DNA of 64,000 nucleotides from Poriferisodalis sp965208555 (GCF_965208555.1 NZ_OZ242342.1:3286001-3350000), one strand, 5' to 3'. Counted from the stretch's first letter, positions 1-9,483 are shown. Program-made: numbers and translations. Notes: generated from the letters alone by a model not told the origin.

Positions 1-213
1 GTCGTAATCGGGCGACGACTCGATGGCCTTCTGGAAGATCGACGGGTTCGATGTGAGGCCGCGGATGCCCTGCTCGACCCAGGCGTCGAGCTCGCCGCCC
101 GTGATCCAGCCCCGGCGCAGGTTGTCGAGCCACGGGCTCTGGCCGCACTCGGAGTACAGCGAGCTGAGCTTGCCGTTCGTGGTTCTGCCGCTGCCGCCGT
201 CGATCATGATCAT
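1..213 (-). CDS. tal: Transaldolase, N-terminal part (cut by window start)
   Basis: Transaldolase moves a dihydroxyacetone unit between sugar phosphates in the non-oxidative pentose phosphate pathway, in the cytoplasm. Only the first 71 residues are inside the window. They contain the typical opening of the family: KLSSLYSECGQSPWLDNLRR, then GWITGGELDAWV and GIRGLTSNPSIFQKAI. The Schiff-base lysine lies outside the window. Two in-frame ATGs are possible, at 213 and 207. The AGGAAA just upstream is well spaced for 207 and too close for 213. The gene starts 45 nt after the transketolase stop on the same strand, so the two are probably co-transcribed, as is common in actinobacteria. The family call is firm; the exact start is open. 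Confidence 0.93.
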   Translation of the reverse strand, partial: MIMIDGGSGRTTNGKLSSLYSECGQSPWLDNLRRGWITGGELDAWVEQGIRGLTSNPSIFQKAIESSPDYD

Positions 214-258
214 TTTCCTGAGATCGGGCCTTCTGAGATCAAGCTTCGCAGTCTCTTT

Positions 259-2208
259 CTAGAGCAGGGCGCGGGCCGCGTCGGCGATGGCCGGTGCCGT
301 GAAGCCGAAGTGGTCCATGAGGTCCTCGCCGGGTGCGCTCGCGCCGAATCGACTCATGGTGACCGTGGCGTTGGCATACCGGTCCCAGCCCATCGCTGAG
401 GCCGCCTCCACGCCCAGTACCGGTACGCCGCCGGGGAACACAGCGGCTCGATATTCAGGTTCTTGGGCCTCGAAGAGATCCCAACTTGGCATCGACACCA
501 CCGAGCTGGCGATGCCGTCTGCTGCGAGCAGCGCGGCGGCCGCCGTGCAGCACTGCACCTCGCTGCCGGTGCCCGCCAGAATGACCGCAGGGGCCGGGGT
601 GTCGATGAGGACGTACGCACCCCGGGCGACCTGCGCGTCGCGGTCGGTGCCGTCGAGCACGGGGACGTTCTGACGCGTCAGCACCAGCGCGGTGGGCCCG
701 TCTCGCTCAACTGCGATCTGCCACGCCTGCGAGGTCTCGTTGGCATCGGCGGGCCTGATCACGCACAGGCCTGGGATGGCCCGCAGCGATGCGATGTGCT
801 CGACCGGTTGGTGGGTGGGCCCGTCCTCGCCGACGCCGATGGAGTCGTGCGTCCATACGAAGACGGTCTTCGCGCCGCTGAGGGCCGCCAGCCGGACGGC
901 GGGACGCATGTAGTCGCTGAAGACCAGGAAGGTGCCGACGACGGGCAGCACGCCGCCGTGCAACGCCATGCCGTTGGCCACGGCGCCCATGGCGTGCTCG
1001 CGGACGCCGAAATAGAGCTTGCGTCCCGCCGGATTGGCGGCTGTCAGCACTTCGGCGGTCACATTCGTGCCGGTGTTGCCGGTGAGGTCAGCCCCGCCGC
1101 TGATGAGAGCGGGCACGGAGTCCAGCGACGCGTCGAAGACGCGGTTGGCGGCGACACGGGTCGCCATCTGGGTGCCGGCTTCGAACGCCGGGAGCTCCGA
1201 GAGGCGGCCGCCCACCGCTCCAGCCGACCAGAGCGCGTCGAGCCAGGCGCGGTCGTGCCCGCTGGCAGCGAACCGAGCTTCCCAGTCGCGGCGCTCGGCG
1301 GCACCGCCAGTCCCGGCGCCTGCATAGGCCTGTGCGACATCGTCATCGACTACGAAGGTGGCATTTGGGTCCATGCCCATCGCCCGCTTGGCGGCGGCGA
1401 TCTCGTCGGCGTCGGTGATCGCGCCGTGGGCCGCCGAGGTGTCAGCTGCCGTCGGCATCGGGTACCCGATGTGGCTCCGCACGATGACCATTGAGGGCCG
1501 ATCGCTGACCAGGGCCGCTTCACGCAGCGCCCGCTCGAGAGCATCGATGTCCTCGGCCGCTTCGCCGAGATCGGCGACGTGCCAGCCGTATGCCTCGAAG
1601 CGACGGGCAGCGTCGTCGCTGAGCGCCAGATCGGTTTCGCCGTCGATGGTGATGCGATTGTCGTCGTACACCGCGATCAGGCGGCCGAGCTGCTGGTGGC
1701 CGGCGAGCGATGCTGCCTCGTGACTGATGCCCTCCATGAGGTCGCCGTCGCTGACGATGACGTAGGTGTGATGGTCGACCAGGTCCGCGCCGAGGCGGGA
1801 GCGCAGGCCGCGCTCAGCGAGCGCCATGCCGACGGCGTTGGCGAATCCCTGTCCCAAGGGGCCGGTGGTCACCTCCACGCCGGGGGTGAGGCCGTGTTCG
1901 GGGTGGCCGGGCGTAATCGATCCGAGCTGGCGGAAATAGCGGATGTCATCGAGCGTGACGCCATAGCCCACCAGGTGCGCCATGGCATAGACGAGCATCG
2001 AGGCGTGTCCAGCCGACAGGATGAACCGGTCGCGGTCCGGCCACTCCGGCGCCGCGGCGTCGTAGCGCAGGACGCGCGTGAACAGCACGTGCGCGAGGGG
2101 TGCCAGCGCCATTGCGGTGCCGGTGTGGCCGCTGCGGGCACGCATGACGGCATCCATGGCCAGGGCCCGGATGGTGTTGATCTGCCGGGCTTCAAGAGTG
2201 GTGTTCAT
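259..2208 (-). CDS. tkt: Transketolase
   Basis: This is a 649-aa thiamine-diphosphate enzyme of the pentose phosphate pathway that moves two-carbon ketol units. The frame is open further upstream to 2505, but the first 99 residues there are antisense-like sequence over the neighbouring gene. The true start is the ATG at 2208 (MNTTLEARQ). Visible family features are GHTG at residues 27-30, the GHPE/GLTPGVEVTTGPLGQG stretch near 101-121, the ThDP/Mg motif GDLMEG at 155-160 with the downstream YDDNRITIDG, and the pyrimidine-domain block GVGEDGPTHQPVEH in the C-terminal half. Length is near the family norm. It lies between the FIST gene (13 nt upstream) and transaldolase (45 nt downstream), which points to one operon. 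Confidence 0.96.
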   Translation of the reverse strand: MNTTLEARQINTIRALAMDAVMRARSGHTGTAMALAPLAHVLFTRVLRYDAAAPEWPDRDRFILSAGHASMLVYAMAHLVGYGVTLDDIRYFRQLGSITPGHPEHGLTPGVEVTTGPLGQGFANAVGMALAERGLRSRLGADLVDHHTYVIVSDGDLMEGISHEAASLAGHQQLGRLIAVYDDNRITIDGETDLALSDDAARRFEAYGWHVADLGEAAEDIDALERALREAALVSDRPSMVIVRSHIGYPMPTAADTSAAHGAITDADEIAAAKRAMGMDPNATFVVDDDVAQAYAGAGTGGAAERRDWEARFAASGHDRAWLDALWSAGAVGGRLSELPAFEAGTQMATRVAANRVFDASLDSVPALISGGADLTGNTGTNVTAEVLTAANPAGRKLYFGVREHAMGAVANGMALHGGVLPVVGTFLVFSDYMRPAVRLAALSGAKTVFVWTHDSIGVGEDGPTHQPVEHIASLRAIPGLCVIRPADANETSQAWQIAVERDGPTALVLTRQNVPVLDGTDRDAQVARGAYVLIDTPAPAVILAGTGSEVQCCTAAAALLAADGIASSVVSMPSWDLFEAQEPEYRAAVFPGGVPVLGVEAASAMGWDRYANATVTMSRFGASAPGEDLMDHFGFTAPAIADAARALL

Positions 2209-2221
2209 GACGCTCGGTTCA

Positions 2222-3406
2222 TCATGGCGCGTCACCGTCGGAGAACAGCGCCATCGAGGCGGTGAAACCGTGCACGTACGAGCGTGCGCCGACCGGTCCG
2301 ATCTCGCCAGCGCAGAACATGCCGGCCACCTCGGCAGAGAGGTGCTCGGCGAGCACCGAGGCGTCGTGATGCGGGGTCTCAAACAGATGGGTGCCACGGC
2401 CGTTGCAGGTGAACAGCAGCGCTCCCGAGGCTGCGCGGGCGCCTGGCGCGCTGTTGCTGAGCGCGGCGTGCAAGTCTTCGTCGGCGGTACGCGCATCTCG
2501 TACATGGAATTGCACGGTGGCGCCGATCGGTGCCTCGTCGCCGATGGCGATAGCGCCGCTCTCGCGGTCCGCGCCGAGTACGCCGCGGATCAGGAAGTCG
2601 CCGCGCTCGAAGTCGATCTTTCGTTCATCGGTGACCCGACCGACGTGCAGGCCCCGCTGCACCAGATGCTGGTCGGCGGAATCCAGCTTTTCGAACGTCT
2701 GCTGCAGTCGCTCGAACGGCGGCAGTCCGCCGAGCGACCGGACGACGTTGCCCTCCGCCTCAGTGATGATGTAGGGCTGACCGATTGGTCGGCAGCCCTG
2801 CGATACCAAGTGGGTGACGGTCACGCTGCCGCCCACGATGAGCGCCGCAGCGCCCGACCGGTGCACACCGCCGTCGACCACGATGCGATTGCCCCCTGGC
2901 ATCGCTGCCCCGGAGGACAGGCCGCCGAGCACGCTCATGTGCGGCCATCTCTCGGCCCAGTGCACGAGCGCCGCGTCGACGGGGTAGGAGTACGGGTCGG
3001 CCAGCACGATCATCGAGGGGCTGTTGGCGGCATCGACTTCGTCGAGAGCGGCAGTGAGTGCATCGTCATCGACTGCCGGATCGGGCACTCCCGACAGCTG
3101 GACGGCGCGCGCTCGCCGCCTCTTCCCCGAACCGAGGCTCCCGGCCCACAGCACTGCGGCAGTCTCTTCTTCGATCTCGCGCTCGCCGGCGGCAACGGAG
3201 CACGCTGTCGTGCCGATGAACGCGCCGGGGTTCAGGAGTTCGGAGACAGCGGCGGCGATCTCGTCGGTGTTCGCCAGGTGCTCTCCCGAGGTGAACAGCA
3301 GCGCCACGTCGGGTTGCGCGCCCAATGACTCGAGCACCCGGCCGACGATCTCACCGGTCGCCATGCCGGGATCGGAGTGCTGGGACAGCCCGACGGTGAA
3401 TGGCAT
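2222..3406 (-). CDS. FIST-domain protein
   Basis: This 394-aa protein has the layout of FIST N plus FIST C domains, a ligand-sensing module found alone or fused to signalling domains. The N-terminal half shows alternating beta-alpha segments with ALLFTSGEHLANTDEIAAAV and the small-residue turn IGTTACSVAAGEREIEE. The C-terminal half ends in ALLFTCNGRGTHLFETPHHD, then a motif near FCAGEIGPVG that is typical of FIST C. No transducer, kinase or membrane segment is attached, so it is a stand-alone cytoplasmic sensor-like protein with an unknown ligand (small molecules such as amino acids have been proposed for the family). It sits immediately upstream of transketolase and 15 nt after the preceding gene, so it seems to belong to the pentose phosphate operon. 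Confidence 0.85.
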   Translation of the reverse strand: MPFTVGLSQHSDPGMATGEIVGRVLESLGAQPDVALLFTSGEHLANTDEIAAAVSELLNPGAFIGTTACSVAAGEREIEEETAAVLWAGSLGSGKRRRARAVQLSGVPDPAVDDDALTAALDEVDAANSPSMIVLADPYSYPVDAALVHWAERWPHMSVLGGLSSGAAMPGGNRIVVDGGVHRSGAAALIVGGSVTVTHLVSQGCRPIGQPYIITEAEGNVVRSLGGLPPFERLQQTFEKLDSADQHLVQRGLHVGRVTDERKIDFERGDFLIRGVLGADRESGAIAIGDEAPIGATVQFHVRDARTADEDLHAALSNSAPGARAASGALLFTCNGRGTHLFETPHHDASVLAEHLSAEVAGMFCAGEIGPVGARSYVHGFTASMALFSDGDAP

Positions 3407-3421
3407 TGCAGGACGACCCGG

Positions 3422-3910
3422 CTAGCCGCTTTGCTCGGCAGGCGTCCCGGTCCACCCGCCGGTGGCCGGCTCCGACGAAGGTGCAGGGGGCTCAGAGTCC
3501 TCCGCGGGAGGGTTCATGGTCAAGGGGACCACCACGACATCGCCCTGGTCGATGCGGCAGTGGGCCTCGATCGTCGACGGCTCGTCGAAGCTGAGCTCGG
3601 CTTGCACGAGGTTGTAGCCGAACTTCCCGGGCTCGACGCTGAGCGGCTGCACGTTGCGCGCGACCTGCTCGTCGCCACGCATGAATCTCACCTCCAGCGC
3701 TGCCAGTCCGGTGTGCGACGCGGGGCAGCGCACCAGCACCAGCATGTGCGGGTTGATCGTCACGGGGAACGGCCCGGGGGCAGCCATCGAGAAGTGCACG
3801 CCGCCCAGGTCGATGCGGGCAGCACCGCCCGCTGCCTGGCGCATGTCGAAGTGCTCGATGAACAGCGCGGACATGATCTGCACGCTGTGGATCGTAGGCG
3901 TGTCGCACAC
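3422..3910 (-). CDS. Hypothetical protein (small beta-rich, Pro-rich tail)
   Basis: This 162-aa protein is not recognised. No signal peptide or membrane segment is visible. Residues 1-125 alternate short beta-like stretches (SALFIEHFDMR, VTINPHMLVLVRCPAS, LAALEVRFMRGDEQVARNV, KFGYNLVQAELSFDEP), suggesting a small beta sandwich. The last 30 residues are rich in Pro, Glu and Ser and probably disordered. It is the first gene of the run leading to FIST, transketolase and transaldolase, with a 15-nt gap to FIST. The DDN-type gene at 3975 runs away from it, so the gap 3911-3974 is a divergent promoter region. No function is proposed. Confidence 0.6.
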   Translation of the reverse strand: MCDTPTIHSVQIMSALFIEHFDMRQAAGGAARIDLGGVHFSMAAPGPFPVTINPHMLVLVRCPASHTGLAALEVRFMRGDEQVARNVQPLSVEPGKFGYNLVQAELSFDEPSTIEAHCRIDQGDVVVVPLTMNPPAEDSEPPAPSSEPATGGWTGTPAEQSG

Positions 3911-3974
3911 CTGACAGGCGAACGCATTTCAGCGGGCCGCTCGGGCGCGGGCTTCGCCTCGTAGATTGCCCGGC

Positions 3975-4430
3975 ATGGCACACAGCGAGAAGTTCGATGG
4001 CGAATACGGACCCAGTACGTGGGACTGGGTGAAGGAGCAGGCCGATGCCTACGAGGCGTCGGACGGCAGCGACGCCAACACGCTGCGCGACACGGGGCTG
4101 CCGATCATCGTGATGACCACCGTCGGGCACCGCACCGGCCTCGTGCGCAAGGTTCCGCTGATGCGCGTCGAGCACGAGGGCGAGTACGCGATCGTCGGGT
4201 CCAAGGGTGGGGCACCGGCACATCCTGGCTGGTACCACAACCTCATGGCTGATCCGACTGTGCTGATTCAGGATGGCCCTGAGCCCTTCGAGACGACCGT
4301 GCGACTCATCGGCGGGACCGAGCGCGAGGAGTGGTGGGAGCGCTGTGTCGAGGCCTTCCCGCCCTACGCGGAATACCAAGCCAAGACAGATCGCGAGATC
4401 CCAGTTTTCATTTCCGCCCGCCCAGCCTGA
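3975..4430 (+). CDS. F420-dependent (DDN-type) nitroreductase family protein
   Basis: This 151-aa protein is of the deazaflavin-dependent nitroreductase family, small split-barrel proteins that use reduced F420 (some members bind FMN) to reduce quinones or nitro compounds. The family signature is clear: IVMTTVGHRTGLVRKVPLMR at about residues 49-68, then YAIVGSKGGAPAHPGWYHNL. The frame is open from a TTG at 3966, but ATG at 3975 gives MAHSEKFDGEYG, the usual family length, and is preferred. It converges with the M20 peptidase gene. The 30-nt gap contains a weak inverted repeat (GCCTGA/TCAGGC) that might end transcription both ways. The natural substrate is not predictable. Confidence 0.9.
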   Translation: MAHSEKFDGEYGPSTWDWVKEQADAYEASDGSDANTLRDTGLPIIVMTTVGHRTGLVRKVPLMRVEHEGEYAIVGSKGGAPAHPGWYHNLMADPTVLIQDGPEPFETTVRLIGGTEREEWWERCVEAFPPYAEYQAKTDREIPVFISARPA

Positions 4431-4460
4431 CCAGCCCGGCTGATCAGGCGGCACCGACGC

Positions 4461-5645
4461 TCAGCGGGCGAGCAGCTGGCGGTAGACGTTCGCCGCTCGT
4501 TCGAGCTCTGCGATCTCGACCCATTCGATCGCTTGGTGGGCCTGATCGATGGAACCCGGGCCGAACACCACGATCTGGTCGGCCACCTCGCCGTAGCGCA
4601 GCGCATTCGTGCCGAAGTCGGCGACGGCGGGGCTGTTGCCTGACATCTCCGCGAGTGCCGTGACCAGGTCGCTGCCGGGGGCCTGAAAGAAGGCGTTCTC
4701 GCCCATGTCGTTCGCCAGCTGAACCTTCACGCGCGCCGGCAGCGCTGCAGCACGCACCAATTCGGTGAGGCGAGCGAATTCGGATTGGTAATCCTCGCCG
4801 TCGGAGATGCGCCTTCCGACGTACAGCTCGCAATGGTCGGGGATGATGTTGCGCGCCCGCCCGCCGCCCATCTCGTTGACCGACACCGTGCCGGCTCCGA
4901 GCACACCGACCTCGCGCTGACTCGCCAAGCGCTCCTGCTCGGCGTCGATGGCGGCGATGATCCGGGCGCCTGCGGACAGCGCATTGATGCCGAGGTGGGG
5001 TTTGGACGAATGAGCTGCACGCCCCTCCACCTCGACTTCCAGGCCGAGGCCGCCCTTGTGCCCGTAGACCGGGACGCACATCGTCGGCTCGGCGACGACG
5101 ATCTGCTCGCGGCGTTCGTCGCGTTCGAGCAGGCGATCCCGGTATGCCCCTGCGCCCGCCAGACCGCCGCCTTCCTCCGACACTGTGCCAACGAGCTCGA
5201 TGGTGCACATCGGTTGGCGATCGGAGGCGACCATCTCGCCCAGTACAGCGAGCACCACGGCCATGGTCGCCTTGGTGTCGACTGAGCCCCGCCCCCAGAC
5301 GCGTCCTTCGCTGATGCGGCCGTCGAAGGGATCGCCCTCCATGTGCTCGACGCCGACGGTGTCGAGGTGCACGTCAACAGCGAGCATGCGCTCGGTCTGA
5401 CCGGCGAATCGGGCGTACACGTTGGGGCGACCGGGCTCGACCTCGTCGAGTTCTACCTCGGCTCCCAACGCTGCTGCTCGCTCCGCCACCCAGTTGGCCA
5501 TGTCGGCCTCGGCGACGGTGCCCGAACGCGGCCCGTGGTGCAGCGGATTCACACTGGGGATGCGGACCATCTCGCTCAGCATCTCGGCAATGGATTGGCC
5601 GGTGGCAGTGCCGTTCATCGTGCCTGTCGCCTCGCCGTCGCTCAT
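4461..5645 (-). CDS. M20-family metallopeptidase/deacylase (ArgE/DapE-like)
   Basis: This 394-aa protein is a zinc-dependent amidohydrolase of the M20 family, which includes acetylornithine deacetylase, succinyl-diaminopimelate desuccinylase and peptidases. Metal-site motifs are visible: HLDTV (His93, Asp95), GRGSVDTKA (Asp123 region) and SEEGG with the catalytic and metal Glu157/158. The dimerisation or lid domain follows, with GHKGGLGLEVEVEGRAAHSS near residues 195-214. The start at 5645 has AGAGGTG about 6 nt upstream. It is divergent from argG. That would fit an arginine role (ArgE), but the sequence alone cannot separate ArgE from other M20 enzymes, so no symbol is given. Confidence 0.85.
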   Translation of the reverse strand: MSDGEATGTMNGTATGQSIAEMLSEMVRIPSVNPLHHGPRSGTVAEADMANWVAERAAALGAEVELDEVEPGRPNVYARFAGQTERMLAVDVHLDTVGVEHMEGDPFDGRISEGRVWGRGSVDTKATMAVVLAVLGEMVASDRQPMCTIELVGTVSEEGGGLAGAGAYRDRLLERDERREQIVVAEPTMCVPVYGHKGGLGLEVEVEGRAAHSSKPHLGINALSAGARIIAAIDAEQERLASQREVGVLGAGTVSVNEMGGGRARNIIPDHCELYVGRRISDGEDYQSEFARLTELVRAAALPARVKVQLANDMGENAFFQAPGSDLVTALAEMSGNSPAVADFGTNALRYGEVADQIVVFGPGSIDQAHQAIEWVEIAELERAANVYRQLLAR

Positions 5646-5764
5646 GAGTCACCTCTTCGTGGCGGAGCGTACGCGCAGCGCGATCGTCACGCAGTGAGGG
5701 ACTGCGCGGAGCCAGTCGAAATGCAGGGCCGATCCGGGAGTCTGAAGCCGTACCGTTGTTGCCC

Positions 5765-7144
5765 ATGCCGAACAGTCCGACGAATGATCCTGCGTCTGGC
5801 GGCGGTTCGCGCGTGCTGGCCGAGCTTCCCGCCGGCGAGCGGGTGGGCATCGCGTTCTCCGGCGGGCTGGATACGTCGGCCGCGGTGGCGTGGATGACCG
5901 AGCGAGGCGCACAGGTGTGCGCCTACACGGCCGACCTCGGCCAATACGACGAACCGGACCTGGCGGGCGTGCCGCAGCGGGCCCTCGACTACGGGGCAGC
6001 GGCGGCGCGCCTGGTGGACTGCCGTGCCGAGCTGGTGCGTGAGGGGCTGATGGCGCTGCAGTGCGGGGCCTTCCACATCTCGACCGCCGGCCGCACCTAC
6101 TTCAACACGACGCCGCTCGGCCGCGCGGTGACGGGCACGATGCTCGTGGCCGCGATGGCCGACGACGGCGTGGATATCTGGGGCGACGGCTCGACCTACA
6201 AAGGCAACGACATCGAGCGCTTCTACCGCTACGGCCTGCTGGTGAACGCCGGCTTGCGCATCTACAAGCCCTGGCTGGACGCCGCGTTCGTGGACGAGCT
6301 GGGCGGCCGGGCCGGGATGAGCGAGTTCCTGGTGTCGCGCAGCCTGCCGTACCGAGACCCCACCGAGAAGGCGTACTCGACCGACGCCAACATCTGGGGC
6401 GCCACCCACGAGGCCAAGCAACTGGAGGATCTGGGCACGTCGATGGAGATCGTCGAGCCGATCATGGGCGTGGCGCATTGGGACCCGGCAGTCCATATCG
6501 AGACCGAGGACGTGACGATCCGCTTCGCCGGCGGCTGGCCGGTGGCCATCGGCGGTCGGACGTTCGACGCAGACGGTGCCGAAGGCAGCGACCACGTAGC
6601 ACTGGTGCTCGAAGCGAACGCCGTCGGCGGACGGCACGGGCTCGGCATGAGCGACCAGATCGAGAATCGCGTCATCGAGGCCAAGTCGCGCGGCATCTAC
6701 GAGGCGCCCGGCATGGCGCTGCTGCACATCGCGTATGAGCGACTGCTGTCGGCGATTCACAACGAGGCCACCATCGACAACTACCGCACCATGGGCCGTC
6801 GCTTGGGCCGACTGCTCTATGAGGGTCGCTGGTTCGATCCCCAAGCGCTGATGCTGCGCGATTCGCTGCTGCGCTGGGTGGGCTCGTCCGTCTCTGGCGA
6901 GGTCACGCTGCGGCTGCGCCGTGGTGACGACTGCTCGGTCCTGGACACCACTGGTCCAGACTTGACCTACGAGCCGGACCGGCTGTCGATGGAGCGAGTG
7001 GAGGATGCTGCGTTCGGTCCAAGCGATCGTATCGGTCAGCTCACCATGGCGAACCTGGACATCGCCGACAGCCGGGACAAGCTGGCGGCCTACCGGGACG
7101 CCGGTCGTCTGGGGCCCGGCGGACTGGCCGAGCTCGACACCTGA
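5765..7144 (+). CDS. argG: Argininosuccinate synthase
   Basis: This 459-aa enzyme joins citrulline and aspartate with ATP in arginine biosynthesis. The PP-loop SGGLDTS is at residues 32-38, followed by AYTADLGQYDEPD and the substrate region RTYFNTTPLGRAVTGTMLV. GDGSTYKGNDIERFYRYGLL and YSTDANIWGATHEAKQLE are characteristic of the longer ArgG form seen in E. coli rather than the shorter form found in many actinobacteria. The frame extends to a TTG at 5756, but the ATG at 5765 is the natural start. It is divergent from the M20 peptidase (119-nt gap) and converges with the isocitrate dehydrogenase gene with a 7-nt gap. Confidence 0.96.
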   Translation: MPNSPTNDPASGGGSRVLAELPAGERVGIAFSGGLDTSAAVAWMTERGAQVCAYTADLGQYDEPDLAGVPQRALDYGAAAARLVDCRAELVREGLMALQCGAFHISTAGRTYFNTTPLGRAVTGTMLVAAMADDGVDIWGDGSTYKGNDIERFYRYGLLVNAGLRIYKPWLDAAFVDELGGRAGMSEFLVSRSLPYRDPTEKAYSTDANIWGATHEAKQLEDLGTSMEIVEPIMGVAHWDPAVHIETEDVTIRFAGGWPVAIGGRTFDADGAEGSDHVALVLEANAVGGRHGLGMSDQIENRVIEAKSRGIYEAPGMALLHIAYERLLSAIHNEATIDNYRTMGRRLGRLLYEGRWFDPQALMLRDSLLRWVGSSVSGEVTLRLRRGDDCSVLDTTGPDLTYEPDRLSMERVEDAAFGPSDRIGQLTMANLDIADSRDKLAAYRDAGRLGPGGLAELDT

Positions 7145-7151
7145 CCGTCGG

Positions 7152-9428
7152 CTACCCGTTGCGGAAGCTGTCGAGAATCTCGTTGAAGGTGGTGCTGGGC
7201 CGCATGGCGGCTTCGGCGAGCGCAGGATCGGGCAGGTAGTAGCCGCCGAGATCGACCGGCACGCCTTGGCACTCCACCAGCTCGGCGATGATCTGGTGCT
7301 CGTTGACGGCCAGTGCCGCTGCGAGCGGGGCGAACCGCTCGGCTAGGTCGGCATCTGATCCTTGGCGGGCCATCTCGTCGGCCCAGTGCTTGGCGAGGTG
7401 GAAGTGGCTGGCCCGGTTGTCGGGCTCGTTGACCCGGCGGCTCGGAGCGCGGCCCTCGGCCAGCCACGTGCCGATGGCGGCGTCGAGCGTGTCGGCCAGC
7501 AGCTGAGCAGCGGTGTTGCCAGCGACACGGGCCAGATGCTCGAGCGAGACGGCCAGCGCGAGGAATTCGCCGAGGCTGTCCCAGCGCAGATGGTTCTCGG
7601 CCACCATCTGCTGCACGTGCTTGGGCGCCGAACCCCCGGCTCCGGTCTCGAAGAGACCGCCGCCGGCCATGAGCGGTACGACCGACAGCATCTTGGCCGA
7701 GGTGCCCAATTCGAGGATCGGGAACAGGTCGGTGTTGTAGTCGCGCAGCACGTTGCCGGTCACCGAGATGGTGTCCTCACTGTGCCGGATGCGTTCCAGC
7801 GAGAAACGGCACGCCTCGGCTGGCGCCAGAGTGCGGATGTCCAGATCGCCGATCGTCGGGTCCGCGGACCGGCGCTCGGCAAGCCGGGCATCGACCTTGG
7901 AGATGAGCTGGGCGTCGTGAGGCCGTCCCGAATCGAGCCAGAACACCACGGCGGCCCCGGTGAGCTGCCCCCGCTCGATCGCCAGGTCCACCCAGTTGGC
8001 GATGGCTGCGTCGTTGGTGGTGCACATGCGCCAGATGTCGCCCTTGGCGACCTGGTGGCTCGTCAGCACCTCACCGGATTCGGTGACGACGCGCATGATC
8101 CCCGGTGCGTCCACCTCGTAGGTCTTGTCGTGGCTGCCGTATTCCTCGGCCTTCTGCGCCATCAGGCCCACATTGGGCACTGAGCCCATCGTCGTGGGAT
8201 CGAACGCGCCATTCCTGCGGCAGTCGTCGATGACCGCCTGGAAGACGCCCGAGTAGCTGGAGTCGGGGATGACGGCCTTGGTGTCCTGCTGGTTGCCCTC
8301 GGCGTTCCACATTTGGCCTGACGCACGGATCATCGCCGGCATCGACGCATCGACGATGACGTCGCTCGGCACATGCAGGTTGGTGATGCCTCGGTCCGAG
8401 TCGACCATCGCCAGCCCCGGCCCTTCGTCGAGCACCGCGGCGATGTCGGCCTCGACTGCTTCGCGCGCTGCAGCAGGCAGTGACTTGACGGCGGCGAGCA
8501 CATTTGCCCAGCCGTCGTTCGGGTCAGCCCCGGCTGCTGCGAGCGCCTCTCCGTGCCGCTCGAACACGGGAGCGAAGAAGGCCCGCACTGCGTGCCCGAA
8601 GACGATCGGGTCAGCAACCTTCATCATCGTGGCCTTGAGGTGCAGCGAGAACAGCACACCCGACGAGCGGGAGTCGGCGATCTGGGTGTCGAGGAATTCG
8701 CGCAGGGCGGCGACCGACATGAACGTGGAGTCCGCCACCTCGCCGGCGTCGACGGCGACCTTGCGCATCAAGCGGACGTTGCCGTCGCCGTCGATGTGCT
8801 CGATGCTCAGCGAGCCGGCCCGGGGCACTGTCGCAGACTGCTCGTTGGACCGGAAGTCGCCGGCAGACATCGTGGCGACGTGACTCTGGCTCTGGGGCGA
8901 CCAGGCGCCCATCGAGTGCGGGTACTGCCGGGCGTATTCCTTGACCGCACGGGGGGCTCGGCGGTCTGAGTTGCCCTCGCGCAGCACGGGGTTCACTGCC
9001 GAGCCCTTGACCCGGTCATACCGCTCGCGGATCTCGCGCTCGGATGCGTCGGCGGGATCGTCGGGATAGTCGGGGACCGCGTAGCCCTTCGACTGCAGCT
9101 CGGCGACGGCGGCCTTGAGCTGGGGCACCGAGGCGGAGATGTTCGGCAGCTTGATGATGTTGGCGCTGCGATGTTGGGTCCACTCGCCGAGTTCGCTCAG
9201 CGCATCGCCGGTTCGCTGGTGGGGCTCGAGCAGGTCGCTGAACACGGCCAGGATGCGGCCCGCGAGCGAGATGTCACGGGTCTCGACGTCGACGCCGGCA
9301 GCCTCGGTGAATGCCGTGATGATCGGCAGCAGCGAGTAGGTGGCGAGTGCCGGGGCCTCATCGGTGTGGGTGTAGACGATCTTCGAGCCAGTGTTCATGG
9401 AGTCAGCATCTTGAGGCGAAGAGGACAT
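7152..9428 (-). CDS. icd: NADP-dependent isocitrate dehydrogenase, monomeric type
   Basis: This 758-aa protein oxidatively decarboxylates isocitrate to 2-oxoglutarate in the TCA cycle. It belongs to the monomeric class (about 740 aa) typical of actinobacteria and some proteobacteria, not the short dimeric class. Conserved blocks include YTHTDEAPALATYSLLP near the N-terminus, VETRDISLAGRILAVF, the catalytic-region IIKLPNISASVPQLKAA, and RASGQMWNAEG with KAVIPDSSYSGVFQ in the middle. Two ATGs are possible, at 9428 and 9398. Neither has a clear ribosome binding site, and the shorter form would start just before the conserved region. It is flanked by convergent argG and by the TcuA-like gene upstream on the same strand. 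Confidence 0.96.
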   Translation of the reverse strand: MSSSPQDADSMNTGSKIVYTHTDEAPALATYSLLPIITAFTEAAGVDVETRDISLAGRILAVFSDLLEPHQRTGDALSELGEWTQHRSANIIKLPNISASVPQLKAAVAELQSKGYAVPDYPDDPADASEREIRERYDRVKGSAVNPVLREGNSDRRAPRAVKEYARQYPHSMGAWSPQSQSHVATMSAGDFRSNEQSATVPRAGSLSIEHIDGDGNVRLMRKVAVDAGEVADSTFMSVAALREFLDTQIADSRSSGVLFSLHLKATMMKVADPIVFGHAVRAFFAPVFERHGEALAAAGADPNDGWANVLAAVKSLPAAAREAVEADIAAVLDEGPGLAMVDSDRGITNLHVPSDVIVDASMPAMIRASGQMWNAEGNQQDTKAVIPDSSYSGVFQAVIDDCRRNGAFDPTTMGSVPNVGLMAQKAEEYGSHDKTYEVDAPGIMRVVTESGEVLTSHQVAKGDIWRMCTTNDAAIANWVDLAIERGQLTGAAVVFWLDSGRPHDAQLISKVDARLAERRSADPTIGDLDIRTLAPAEACRFSLERIRHSEDTISVTGNVLRDYNTDLFPILELGTSAKMLSVVPLMAGGGLFETGAGGSAPKHVQQMVAENHLRWDSLGEFLALAVSLEHLARVAGNTAAQLLADTLDAAIGTWLAEGRAPSRRVNEPDNRASHFHLAKHWADEMARQGSDADLAERFAPLAAALAVNEHQIIAELVECQGVPVDLGGYYLPDPALAEAAMRPSTTFNEILDSFRNG

Positions 9429-9483
9429 AGCGATTGGACGCTATCGCCCGCCGGAGAGTCGTCGCCCGTTCGGCAGCGGCGGC

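Noticed and set aside
463..1494. 343-aa open frame on the plus strand over transketolase
   Set aside because: It lies fully antisense to a well-supported transketolase and its product is low-complexity with no family features. High-GC DNA commonly gives such frames.
5687..6844. 385-aa frame on the minus strand over argG
   Set aside because: It is antisense to argininosuccinate synthase and shows no family features.
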